A stretch of 64,000 nt of DNA from JAGQIB01 sp041393395 (GTDB taxonomy: Bacteria > ARS69), in assembly GCA_041393395.1 (NCBI GenBank), contig JAWKKG010000002.1, positions 620,001 to 684,000 of the forward strand, written 5' to 3'. Numbering within the stretch: position 1 is the first letter of the stretch; the number at the start of each line of letters is the position of its first letter. The notes beneath the pieces are model-generated. The model worked only from the letters and a program-made list of their open reading frames with translations, was not told the origin of the DNA and ran no database searches. This document shows positions 50,889 to 59,314 of the stretch, piece by piece. A program made the position numbers and the translations under genes.

Positions 50889-53207
50889 CTGCGATTCCCC
50901 GCTCGTCTCGCCGCCTGCCTGCTCCTCGGGGGGGCGATTGCCGTCCCGACGTCCGCGCTCGCGACCGACCCGGTCGCCGAGGCGTGGCCCGCGTCCCCGG
51001 ATCTCGAGCGCGCGTGGCGTGACGAGGATTGGATTCGGGCGTTCTCGACCGAGGCGGCCGTCTACCGTGCACGCCTCGACGAATCCGGAGTGGAAGATCG
51101 CTCGACGTTGCGCGCGCTCACCCGACTCGTCCGGATCTCGACGCTCGGAGGCAATCCGGGGCTCGCGCGGACCCTGGGCGAGAGCGTCGTTCCACTGATG
51201 GAGCGGTACCTCGGGCCCGAGGATCCCGATCTCGGGTGGGCGCTGGTCTGGACCGCGCTGGCTCACCGCACCGTCGGCGAGCGGCCCCGGGCGGCCGCCC
51301 TGCTCGAGCGAGCCCGCTCGCTCTCCGGTGCGCTCGCCGATCCCGACCCGTCCTGGTTGCAGCTCCTGAAGCAGGCGGAGGCGAACTACGAGCGCGGGGT
51401 GGGTCTGACGCGCGCACTCGAGATGTACCGGGAGGCGATCGCGGCCGCTCGACTTCCCGGTGTCCCGCGATCGCGACTCGTCGACGTGCTCACCTGGAGC
51501 GCCTGGTTCCACGTGCAGGGCGGCGATCACGACGCGGCGCGTGCGTACCTCGACGAGGCGGAGCGACTCGTGCGGGAGGAGGGGCTGGAGCACTGGGCGA
51601 TACGCGGGACGCAGCTCGCCCTGCGCGGGGATCTCGCCGCCATGGATGGACGGATGGAGGAAGCGCTCGACTTCTACGAACGGACCTCGGTCGTGTACGA
51701 CCACAGTCGGGAGGGCCTGTTCCCCGGACTCTCGCAACGCAGAATCGGTCGCTACCCGCGCGACGCCGCCGCCGGCCTCCTGATGGAGCTCGGTCGGGAG
51801 CGAGAGGCCTGGTCCACGTTGCAGGACTGGAACGGGATGGAGTGGGAGGACGCGTTCCGGATCGCCGAGTGGCACGAGCTCGAGCCCGAGACCGCCGCGC
51901 GACACGATTCGCTCGGGACCGAGCTGCTGCGACGGCGGAGTGAACTGCGCCCGGGCACCGATGAGGCGTCGGCCCGCTCCCTCGCCGCGATGCTCGCGGT
52001 CCGGGCCGACGTCTGGCGGATCGAGCGCGACTACCACCACCGGCACCCGCTCACGCGGCCCACTCCGGAGGAGGTCGCCGCGCGACTTCCGGCCGGCGCG
52101 GCGCTGACCGGCGATCTCTTCTCGCAGTACGGGCGCTCGCGCGGCAAGGGGAGTCCGGACGGTTTCTGCACCGCGTGGTCGTACGTCCTGCTCGGGGACG
52201 GGACGCTCCGCTGGCATCCGCTCTACGACTCCCGGGAGGAGGACCTGATGAGCGAGAGCGGACAGGCCACGCTCCGACTCCGTCGGGCCGGCGGCTGGAA
52301 TATCCGCGTTCCCCGGGATCCGGACCTGGATCGACAGCTGCGTGAGCTCGGTCGCGAGCGATGGGGCCCGTGGCTCGACCTGCTCGACGAACGAGGAGTC
52401 GACCGTCTCTACGCCGAGGGCAGCTATCCGTTGCCCCCTCACGAGTGCCTCGTGCTTCCGGACGGGCGCGATCTGATCGATCGCTTCGTCGTGAGCTACA
52501 CGCCCTCGGCGCTCCTCCTGCTCGCGATGCCGGTCTGGCGGCAGCCCGCGGTGCGTCGCGCCCTCGTTCTCGCGAGCTCGCGCCTCGATCACTCGCCGGA
52601 CGACGCGACATTCGACTCGGCAGATCCGGCGGGAGACGAGGTGTTGCTCCCGGGGTCGCTGCAGATCGAAGAGGAGATCGCCGCGGTTTCCGTATGGGCG
52701 GATTCGCTGGAGACGCGGCGAGACGTCTGGGAGTCGCCCCCGCACCGGGGCGCGCGACCCTTTCCACTCGTGCAGGTGGTCGGGCACGTCGCGCTGAATC
52801 AGGATCCGGAGCAGCGGGGCCTCGTCGTGCGCACCCGAGACGGTGCGAGCGGCATCGTGGATTTCGAGCGGCTGCGCTACGGCTGGGACTTCGGGAACGC
52901 GCTCGTCGTGTTCAGCGGTTGCCAGACGATCGTCGATCCGTGGGCGAACGCGTCCGGCGCCGGATTGCTCGGGGCACGGGCCGGCGCGATCGTCGGCACC
53001 TGGCGCGACGTCGACGATCTCGCGAGCGTCGTGTTGATGCGGGAGTTCTATCGTGTTCTGGCGAATGACCCTTCGAGCTCACCGGCGCGCGCGCTGAATG
53101 ACGCCCGCCGGGCGACCCGCGACTGGACGGACGCAGAAGGACGCCGGCCCTTCGCGCACCCGGCCTACTGGGCGGCGTTCGGACTGGTCGCCGGGTTCGA
53201 CGACTGA
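50889..53207 (+). CDS. Secreted TPR-CHAT protease-like protein with apparent CTG start
   Basis: From CTG 50889 the protein is 772 residues. It begins with a convincing signal peptide (LRFPARLAACLLLGGAIA, then PTSALA), follows 9 bases after the upstream stop, and has AGGGG six bases before the CTG. The first ATG/GTG/TTG in frame is GTG 51090, which would remove the signal peptide. The N-terminal half holds TPR-like helices (DLGWALVWTALAHRTVGERP; AWFHVQGGDHDAARAYLDEA). The C-terminal half is a caspase-like CHAT domain with catalytic His633 (VQVVGHVALNQ) and Cys678 (VVFSGCQTIV), then AGAIVGTWRDVDDLASVVLM and HPAYWAAFGLVAGF. It is convergent with a sigma/anti-sigma pair, and its 3' end overlaps the anti-sigma 3' end by 43 bases. 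Protein cleavage outside the cytoplasm is inferred. Confidence 0.82.
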   Translation: MRFPARLAACLLLGGAIAVPTSALATDPVAEAWPASPDLERAWRDEDWIRAFSTEAAVYRARLDESGVEDRSTLRALTRLVRISTLGGNPGLARTLGESVVPLMERYLGPEDPDLGWALVWTALAHRTVGERPRAAALLERARSLSGALADPDPSWLQLLKQAEANYERGVGLTRALEMYREAIAAARLPGVPRSRLVDVLTWSAWFHVQGGDHDAARAYLDEAERLVREEGLEHWAIRGTQLALRGDLAAMDGRMEEALDFYERTSVVYDHSREGLFPGLSQRRIGRYPRDAAAGLLMELGREREAWSTLQDWNGMEWEDAFRIAEWHELEPETAARHDSLGTELLRRRSELRPGTDEASARSLAAMLAVRADVWRIERDYHHRHPLTRPTPEEVAARLPAGAALTGDLFSQYGRSRGKGSPDGFCTAWSYVLLGDGTLRWHPLYDSREEDLMSESGQATLRLRRAGGWNIRVPRDPDLDRQLRELGRERWGPWLDLLDERGVDRLYAEGSYPLPPHECLVLPDGRDLIDRFVVSYTPSALLLLAMPVWRQPAVRRALVLASSRLDHSPDDATFDSADPAGDEVLLPGSLQIEEEIAAVSVWADSLETRRDVWESPPHRGARPFPLVQVVGHVALNQDPEQRGLVVRTRDGASGIVDFERLRYGWDFGNALVVFSGCQTIVDPWANASGAGLLGARAGAIVGTWRDVDDLASVVLMREFYRVLANDPSSSPARALNDARRATRDWTDAEGRRPFAHPAYWAAFGLVAGFDD

Positions 53208-53920
53208 AGTCGCTGCGACAGCGCCGCCGCCCGTTCGCCCAGCGATCCTCCCTCCGCCTCGACCACGGCCAGATCCCGCCGGGCGGCGTCGGTCTGTCCG
53301 AGATCGACGAGAGCGAGCGCCCGGATCCAGTAGCCGCGTTGGCGCCACGGGGCGGGTGTCGACTCGACCCGCACGCGCGTGATCGCCTCCACGGCCCGCT
53401 CGGCATCCCCGGTCTCCAGGAAAGCGGCCGCGCGATAGAAGCCCAACGGCGAGGTGCCCAGCGGGTCGGGGGGGAGCGTCGACGTGAGTCGCAGCACGGT
53501 CTCCCAGTCCCGGGCGGTCGCGGCCCGTGCGGTGCGTTCCAGCAGGACGTCGTCCGCGGCGCCGCGCACCACCACGCGCTCGATCTCGCCCGGCAGCACG
53601 CCCGCGAGACGGTCCCTTCCGCTCTCGCCCGGTCCGGGGCTCCGCGGAAGCCACGACAGGAGCAGAAGGGCGGCCACCGCGAGCCCCGCGGGGATCAGCC
53701 AGCCGATCGTCCGGGACCCGTCGCGCGCCGGCCGCACGGCGAGGCCGGCCTCCAGGCGACTCCGGAGGCGTTCCCGATCGGCCACCTCGCGGCGGAACCG
53801 ATCTTCGCAGTCGACGCACGTCGCGAGGTGGCGCAACGCGGCCACGCGCTCGCCGGCCGGCACCGCCTCGTGGGCCAGGTCGATCAGCAGGTCCGGGCTG
53901 AGGTGATGGGACTCCGTCAC
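53165..53920 (-). CDS. Zinc-motif membrane anti-sigma factor
   Basis: A 251-residue protein. The N-terminal domain has the anti-sigma zinc motif H-x3-C-x2-C (LRHLATCVDCEDRFRREV) preceded by a helical segment (LIDLAHEAVPAGERVAAL). One membrane helix follows (IGWLIPAGLAVAALLLLSWL). The outer part contains TPR-like helices (GFYRAAAFLETGDAERAVEA; RALALVDLGQTDAARRDLAV). It starts at GTG 53920, overlapping the sigma gene stop by 4 bases, so the two products are made in step. It should sequester that sigma factor at the membrane. Its last 43 bases overlap, antisense, the end of the CHAT-protein gene. Confidence 0.85.
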   Translation of the reverse strand: MTESHHLSPDLLIDLAHEAVPAGERVAALRHLATCVDCEDRFRREVADRERLRSRLEAGLAVRPARDGSRTIGWLIPAGLAVAALLLLSWLPRSPGPGESGRDRLAGVLPGEIERVVVRGAADDVLLERTARAATARDWETVLRLTSTLPPDPLGTSPLGFYRAAAFLETGDAERAVEAITRVRVESTPAPWRQRGYWIRALALVDLGQTDAARRDLAVVEAEGGSLGERAAALSQRLQSSNPATSPNAAQ

Positions 53921-54675
53921 GACGTTTCCCAGGATTCCCGCGGCTTCGACGACCGGGCCGAGTCGCCCGGGCGTCGCACCCGCTGAACGTGCTCGTCCGC
54001 CGGCGAGTCTTCCGGCGAGAGCGGCAGCAAGACTTCGAAGAGCGCCGCGAACGCACCCGAGGGGATGTCGTCCGACGTCACGCCCTTCCGCCGCAGGCAG
54101 GCGGCGAGCCGCCGCCGGCAGCGAGAGAGTGCCATGTCCACCGCCGCCGGCGTCGACCGCACCTGCGGGTGCGACGCCGTGTCGCGGGCGCTCAGTTCGA
54201 GCAGGGAACGGAGCGTCCAGATCGCCCGGTCCCGCCGGCTCACCGATTCGAGGCACCCGGTCAGCGAAGCCGCGAACTCCCGGGCGCGTGCCGGCGCATC
54301 GGCCGGCGGATTCGCCCGTCCGGGCACCGCCGCGATCGACTCCGGCAGTTCCGGCCGCAGGCGACTCGACTCGCGAATCCGGTCCGCGACCCCGAACCGC
54401 GCCATGGAGCGGAGGTAGGCGCTGACCCGGGCTTCCGACCAGTCCGCCGGCGACCACTGACCATGGTCGTAGCGGACGAGCAGATCCAACGTCTTTTCGG
54501 AGACGATGTCGCTCTGGACCTGGGGATCCAGGTCGGAGGCGTAGCGCCGGACGTAGCGGCTGAGGACGCCCCCCACGGCCAGCCACAGTTCGGGGTCGCG
54601 GCCGTTCCCGCGGGTGCGGGCCCGGTTCACGATCCGGGTGACGAGCGGATCCCCGATGTTGCGTTCCGGGCTCAC
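53917..54675 (-). CDS. Divergent sigma-70-family (ECF-like) sigma factor
   Basis: A 252-residue protein directly upstream of and overlapping a zinc anti-sigma gene. Region 2-like sequence is LDPQVQSDIVSEKTLDLLVR, SEARVSAYLRSMARFGVADR and IRESSRLRPELPE. Region 4-like sequence is SVSRRDRAIWTLRSLLELSA followed by a poorly conserved helix-turn-helix (ARDTASHPQVRSTPAAVDMA) and LSRCRRRLAACLRRKG. It is longer than most ECF factors and has an acidic C-terminal tail (EVLLPLSPEDSPADEHVQRV). The GTG at 54675 has GGAGAG upstream. A -10-like TATAGT (54707-54712, minus strand) lies about 30 bases before the start. Weak similarity in region 4 makes the assignment partly positional. Confidence 0.75.
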   Translation of the reverse strand: MSPERNIGDPLVTRIVNRARTRGNGRDPELWLAVGGVLSRYVRRYASDLDPQVQSDIVSEKTLDLLVRYDHGQWSPADWSEARVSAYLRSMARFGVADRIRESSRLRPELPESIAAVPGRANPPADAPARAREFAASLTGCLESVSRRDRAIWTLRSLLELSARDTASHPQVRSTPAAVDMALSRCRRRLAACLRRKGVTSDDIPSGAFAALFEVLLPLSPEDSPADEHVQRVRRPGDSARSSKPRESWETS

Positions 54676-54837
54676 GTGCGCTCTCCAAAGGGGGGGAGAA
54701 CGCTCCACTATACCCCCCGAAGACGGTGTCCGGTTGCGAACCCCCTCGCGCCCGGATACGGTCGTCACGGTCCCCGCCTCGCGCGCGTACTCGACCCGGG
54801 TTCCCGGTCGGCGCCGGAGTCCGGGAAGGAGGAGCTC

Positions 54838-57363
54838 GTGAGCGCATGGCGACGTTTCGCGGACTGGCTGCATCTCCAGTGGCCGGCCGGAACGGTGGAG
54901 AAGCTGCCGGAGGTCCGAGACGACGGCAGCACGAACGTCCCGGGTCTGTTCGTCGCGGGTGATCTGCGCGGCGTCCCGCTGCTGAAGTTCTCGGCGGATA
55001 CCGGAGCGCGCGTCGCGGAGCGGATCGCCGACGACCTGTCCCGGAACGGACCGTCGTCGGCCGACGCCGACGTGTTCGATCTCGCGATCGTCGGCGCCGG
55101 AGTGGCGGGCATGTCGGCCGCGCTCACCGCCCGGCGTCGCGGACTCCGGTTCGTCGTCCTCGAGTCCTCCGAGCCGTTCTCCACGATCGTGAACTTCCCC
55201 CGGGCGAAACCCATCTACACGTACCCCAAGGACATGACGCCGGCCGGTGAGCTCGCGGTGACGGCCTCCGTGAAGGAGGCGCTCGTCGACGAGCTCCGCC
55301 GTCAGACCGTGGACCAGGGGATCGTACCGGTGACGGCGCGCGTGGAGCGGATCGCGAAGGCGGCGCACGGATTCGACGTCGTGCTCGCGGGCGGCGACAC
55401 CGTGCGCGCGCGCCGGGTCCTCGCGGCGCTCGGTCGCAGCGGCGACTTCCGGCGACTCGACGTGCCGGGGGAGGATCTCGACAAGGTCAGCAATCGACTG
55501 CACGACCCGCGCGACTTCGAGGCGCGACGTGTGCTCGTCGTCGGCGGGGGAGACAGTGCGCTCGAGAGCGCGATCGCTCTCGCCGAGAACGGCGCCGACG
55601 TGACGCTCAGTTACCGCCGTGCCGAGCTCGCCCGCCCGAAGGCGGAGAACGTCGAACGCGTGAACGAGCTCTCCGCGAACGGCACGCTCGCGCTCCGTCT
55701 CGCCACCGAGGTCACCGAGATCCGTGGGCAGGACGTCGTGTTGCGACACGCGGACGGCCGCGACGAGTCGATCCCGAACGACTTCGTGTTCGCGATGATC
55801 GGTCGCGAGGCCCCGCTCGAGTTCTTCCGTCGATCGGGGGTGACCATCGCGGGGGATCGCGGCGCGAAGTTCTGGGCGACGTTGCTCGCGTTCGCCGGGG
55901 TCATCGGTTTCCTGTACCACTGGAAGGCGGGCGGGAAGCTGACCGCGAAGTTCCAGGCGCACGGCTGGTTCCCGTTCCAGTTCGTGCGCCCGGAAGACGC
56001 CTCCTCGCTGGCCGGCACGCTCGGCATCGCGTTCCAGACACCGGCCGCGTGGTTCACGCTCGCGTACACGCTCGCGATCGTCGGCTTCGGAATCCGGCGC
56101 ATCCGCCGTCGTCGCACGCCGTACGTCACCGTCCAGACGCTCACGTTGATGGCGTTCCAGATCGTGCCGCTGTTCCTGCTGCCGAGTGTCCTGTTGCCCT
56201 GGGCGGGCCACCGGGGCGCGTTCGGCGACGCCGATCGCGTCGTGACGATCACGCCGGCGGCGGCGACCCGTTGGGAAGAGAACGTGGTCCGCGCTCCGGG
56301 CGATTCCGCCGCCCTGCTCCAAGCCGTGCGCCCGGACCTTCCGGCCGACGTCGCCGGGTGGCCGGATCTCTCGCTCGAGGTGTCCTGGCCGATCCGACAC
56401 GCGGGGGATCGCCTGCTGTTGCACGGTGCCGACGGCCGCCTCGCCACGGTGCGCGTCTCGGATCGGCGCATCCACGTGCACGATCCCACGCGCGGCTCGT
56501 CGTGGTGGGCGGATCAGCTCTTCCCCGCGAGCGAATGGGATGCCCAGGGCCGTGAGTACTGGCGCACGATCGGGTTGATCCTCGCCTGGCCGCTGTTCCT
56601 CTGGAACGTGTTCACGTACCAGCCGATGGTGCTGTGGCTCGTGATCTCCGTGGTGCAGACATTCGTGCTCATTCCGCTGCTGATCCGGTTCTGGGGGAAG
56701 GGCGCCTACTGCGGATGGATCTGCTCGTGCGGCGGACTCGCGGAGACGATGGGCGACGAGCAGCGCCACAAGATGCCGCACGGCCCGGGGTGGAACCGGC
56801 TGAATCTCGCCGGGCAGGTCGTCCTCGGCATCGCCTTCGTGCTGCTCGGCCTGCGGGTGGCGGGCTGGGTCCTGCCCTGGGATCATCCCGTGAACGCCCT
56901 GTTCAAGGGAGCACTCGAGGGGAAGGCGCTGAGCGGGGCCTCCCTTCCCTTCCCGTTCGGGCTGCTGAACTACAAGTGGTTCATCGATCTGTTCCTGGCC
57001 GGCGTGCTCGGCACGGGGCTGTACTTCCACTTCTCGGGGCGCGTGTGGTGCCGCTTCTTCTGCCCGCTCGCCGCGCTCATGCACGTGTACGCGCGCTTCT
57101 CGCGTTTCCGCATTCTCGCGGACAAGAAGAAGTGCATCTCGTGCAACGTCTGCACGAGCGTATGTCACCAGGGAATCGACGTGATGAGCTTCGCGAACAA
57201 GGGACGTCCGATGGCCGATCCCGAGTGCGTGCGCTGCTCCGCCTGCGTGCAGTCGTGTCCCACCGGCGTGCTGTCGTTCGGACAGGTCGACCGGAACGGA
57301 AAGGTCGTGGCGGTGGACGGGCTCGTGGCGAGCGCGGTGCGGGCGCGCGAGGGCACGGCGTGA
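54838..57363 (+). CDS. FAD/NAD(P)-dependent oxidoreductase fused to a NapH-like membrane Fe-S module
   Basis: An 841-residue protein from GTG 54838 (AAGGAGG upstream). Residues 33-60 read TNVPGLFVAGDLRGVPLLKF, a motif that normally closes a thioredoxin-reductase-like chain. The usual first motif, DLAIVGAGVAGMSAALTARR, follows at about 81-100, and the NAD(P) motif VLVVGGGDSALESAIALAEN near 235. The flavin part ends at DFVFAMIGREAPLEFFRRSG without its own closing motif. It thus looks circularly permuted. Membrane helices follow (FWATLLAFAGVIGFLYHW; IVPLFLLPSVLLPWAGH), then the NapH/CcoG-like motifs YCGWICSCGGLAETMGD and WCRFFCPLAALMHVY. Two 4Fe-4S motifs follow (CISCNVCTSVCHQG near 766; CVRCSACVQSCPTG near 797). 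No TrxR-type CxxC is seen. It probably moves electrons between NAD(P)H and a membrane or periplasmic partner. Confidence 0.88.
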   Translation: MSAWRRFADWLHLQWPAGTVEKLPEVRDDGSTNVPGLFVAGDLRGVPLLKFSADTGARVAERIADDLSRNGPSSADADVFDLAIVGAGVAGMSAALTARRRGLRFVVLESSEPFSTIVNFPRAKPIYTYPKDMTPAGELAVTASVKEALVDELRRQTVDQGIVPVTARVERIAKAAHGFDVVLAGGDTVRARRVLAALGRSGDFRRLDVPGEDLDKVSNRLHDPRDFEARRVLVVGGGDSALESAIALAENGADVTLSYRRAELARPKAENVERVNELSANGTLALRLATEVTEIRGQDVVLRHADGRDESIPNDFVFAMIGREAPLEFFRRSGVTIAGDRGAKFWATLLAFAGVIGFLYHWKAGGKLTAKFQAHGWFPFQFVRPEDASSLAGTLGIAFQTPAAWFTLAYTLAIVGFGIRRIRRRRTPYVTVQTLTLMAFQIVPLFLLPSVLLPWAGHRGAFGDADRVVTITPAAATRWEENVVRAPGDSAALLQAVRPDLPADVAGWPDLSLEVSWPIRHAGDRLLLHGADGRLATVRVSDRRIHVHDPTRGSSWWADQLFPASEWDAQGREYWRTIGLILAWPLFLWNVFTYQPMVLWLVISVVQTFVLIPLLIRFWGKGAYCGWICSCGGLAETMGDEQRHKMPHGPGWNRLNLAGQVVLGIAFVLLGLRVAGWVLPWDHPVNALFKGALEGKALSGASLPFPFGLLNYKWFIDLFLAGVLGTGLYFHFSGRVWCRFFCPLAALMHVYARFSRFRILADKKKCISCNVCTSVCHQGIDVMSFANKGRPMADPECVRCSACVQSCPTGVLSFGQVDRNGKVVAVDGLVASAVRAREGTA

Positions 57364-57950
57364 GCGGATCCTCGGAGCGGCCGGAGAACCGCGGGGGTCT
57401 CGAGCGCTGGGAGCGCACGGGCGACGACGGGGTGGAGGACTTCGGGATCTTCCGGGTGCGCCGGTTCCGCGCCCGCTCGCCGCGGACGGGCCAGGACCGA
57501 CCGTTCACGCGCGTCGAGACCGGCGACTGGGTCAACGTCGTCGCGACGACGCCGGACGACGGGGTCGTACTCGTCCGTCAGTTCCGACACGGAGTGGAGG
57601 AGTTCACGCTGGAGATCCCGGGAGGGATCGTGGATGCGGGGGAGCCGCCCGCGCGGGCCGCGACTCGCGAGCTGCTCGAGGAAACCGGATACGCGGGCGA
57701 CGAGCCGGAGCTGCTCGGGGTCGTCGATCCGAACCCCGCGATCCTCGACAACCGCTGCTACACCTACCGCATCCGGAATGCACGCCCCGTGGCGACGCTC
57801 TCGCTCGACCCCGGAGAGGACATCGAGGTCGTGACATTGCCGCGGGCGCAGATTCGCGCCGCGGTGGCCGACGGTCGCATCCGGCACGCGCTCGTCGTGG
57901 TGGCGTTCTGGTGGGACGAGGGCTCTCGCGACGTCCCGTCCGGGCGCTAG
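57360..57950 (+). CDS. NUDIX hydrolase
   Basis: A 196-residue protein with a complete Nudix box: GGIVDAGEPPARAATRELLE followed by ETGY (G-x5-E-x7-REUxEExGU). The surrounding sequence VNVVATTPDDGVVLVRQFRH and FTLEIPGGIVDAGE matches the ADP-ribose pyrophosphatase-like group. The N-terminal ~45 residues are charged and low in structure. It starts at GTG 57360, overlapping the stop of the FAD/Fe-S oxidoreductase gene by 4 bases, so a link to pyridine-nucleotide or flavin metabolism is suggested. Its stop TAG shares the CTAG tetranucleotide with the stop of the convergent STAS gene. Confidence 0.9.
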   Translation: MSGSSERPENRGGLERWERTGDDGVEDFGIFRVRRFRARSPRTGQDRPFTRVETGDWVNVVATTPDDGVVLVRQFRHGVEEFTLEIPGGIVDAGEPPARAATRELLEETGYAGDEPELLGVVDPNPAILDNRCYTYRIRNARPVATLSLDPGEDIEVVTLPRAQIRAAVADGRIRHALVVVAFWWDEGSRDVPSGR

Positions 57951-58288
57951 GAGGTCTCGGCGAAGGAGCCGATGGCCTCGGCCTCGGTCGCGTACACGCG
58001 GAAGATCTTGTCCATGCGCGTCAGCTCCAGCAGCGAGCGGACCGGCGACTTCGGCGAGCACAGCACCATCGTGCGCCCGCGCTCCAGTCCCTTGAAGATC
58101 GCGACCATCGCGCCGACCCCGGAGCTGTCCACGAACTCGACGTTCTCGAGATTCAGCACGACCGGGCCCTGCCGCTCACCGACGGCCTGGACGACCTCGT
58201 TCCGGAACGCCGACGCGACGGTCGACTGGATCTGGGCCACGGTCACCTTGACCACGATCGTGTCACCGTGCGTCCGACACTCGAGCAT
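57947..58288 (-). CDS. STAS-domain anti-anti-sigma factor
   Basis: A 113-residue single-domain protein of the SpoIIAA/RsbV type. The core is GPVVLNLENVEFVDSSGVGA, with Ser55/Ser56 at the phosphorylation site of the family, followed by MVAIFKGLERGRTMVLCSPK. Such proteins bind and release anti-sigma kinases in a partner-switching pathway. No RsbW-type kinase or PP2C phosphatase gene is in the window. The ATG at 58288 has AAGGAGG upstream. The 177-base gap before it (58289-58465) shows no gene; a GATACT-like -10 on the minus strand is possible but weak. Confidence 0.9.
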   Translation of the reverse strand: MLECRTHGDTIVVKVTVAQIQSTVASAFRNEVVQAVGERQGPVVLNLENVEFVDSSGVGAMVAIFKGLERGRTMVLCSPKSPVRSLLELTRMDKIFRVYATEAEAIGSFAETS

Positions 58289-58465
58289 GGGGTCCTCCTT
58301 GCGTCGGCGGCAGAGGGGGCGGGAGCCGCTGTGGACCACGCTTCAGTATCGGACGTCTAGCTCCGTGCTTGAGGGACGCGGGGCGCGAGTCCTGGCGATC
58401 GGACCGGGATTCTGGGGTTTTGTTGCGTGATCTGACGCGAGCCGGGCGAGAGGCGGAGTTCCGAA

Positions 58466-59182
58466 TCAGGGGATCAGCGGAAGGCACATCACTTCGGGCA
58501 TCACGAAGCGGTCGCTCTTGCGCGCCACGTCGAGCACGACCTCGGCGACTTCGGCCGGATCCATGAAGTCCCGGGACGGGTCCAGCCGCTCCCGCGGGAA
58601 CGGCACGTACTCCCGACCGTCCCAGAAGGGCGTGGCGATACCGCCGGCGATCAGACTCGTCACCCGGACCCCGAACGCGGCCGCCTCCTGCTGGAGCACT
58701 CCGGTGAGTCCCTGCACGGCCCACTTCGTGGCGCCGTAGGCGGACTCGTTCGGGAGGTGTCTCGCGCCCGCGATCGAGGAGACGTTCACGATCAGTCCGC
58801 GTCCGGCCTCGCGCATCGCCCGGAGCGCCGCCTGACAGCCGAAGTAGACGCCCTTCACGTTCGTCGCGAGCATCTCGTCGAAGTCGGCTTCCGTCGTGTC
58901 GAGCAGCGGACCGTACACGGAGAACCCGGCATTGTTGATCATCACGTCGAGCGCTCCGAAACGTTCCACCGCCGTGGCGACGAGCGCCCGGAGCTGCGCC
59001 GGTTCGCGGACGTCGCACGCCCGCGCGATCGTGTCGCCGCCGCACTCGCGGGCCACGGCTTCGAGGCGGGCGACGTCGCGCGCGCCGAGCACGAGGCGGG
59101 CGCCGGCGCGAGCGAACGTGAGGGCGAGCGCCTCGCCGAGTCCGCGACTCGCCCCCGTGATGACCACTGTCCGATCCCGCAC
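58466..59182 (-). CDS. Short-chain dehydrogenase/reductase
   Basis: A 238-residue classical SDR. The cofactor motif is VVITGASRGLGEALALTFAR (TGxxxGxG), an Arg in the second strand (VLGARDVARLEAVAREC) suggests NADP preference, and NNAGFSVYGPL, VNVSSIAGARH and the catalytic YGATK (Tyr and Lys) are present. The substrate is unknown. The end FVMPEVMCLPLIP resembles SDRs annotated as 3-oxoacyl-ACP reductase-like. It starts at GTG 59182 with GGAGGAG upstream and is divergent from the dynamin-like GTPase gene. Confidence 0.9.
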   Translation of the reverse strand: MRDRTVVITGASRGLGEALALTFARAGARLVLGARDVARLEAVARECGGDTIARACDVREPAQLRALVATAVERFGALDVMINNAGFSVYGPLLDTTEADFDEMLATNVKGVYFGCQAALRAMREAGRGLIVNVSSIAGARHLPNESAYGATKWAVQGLTGVLQQEAAAFGVRVTSLIAGGIATPFWDGREYVPFPRERLDPSRDFMDPAEVAEVVLDVARKSDRFVMPEVMCLPLIP

Positions 59183-59314
59183 GATCTCCTCCCGGCCGAG
59201 CCGGCATTGTCGGGGGCGGGCCCGGCAACGTCCAGCGTTCGCTCGCGGCTGGTCAGTCTCCTGCCCCCCGGGCTAGAATCGGAGGCCGTCCGGGGGTGCG
59301 CCATCGATCCGCTG

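Noticed and set aside
58757..59314. Upstream extension of the dynamin-like GTPase frame
   Set aside because: Antisense to the SDR gene, low-complexity; true start must lie at about 59303-59336.
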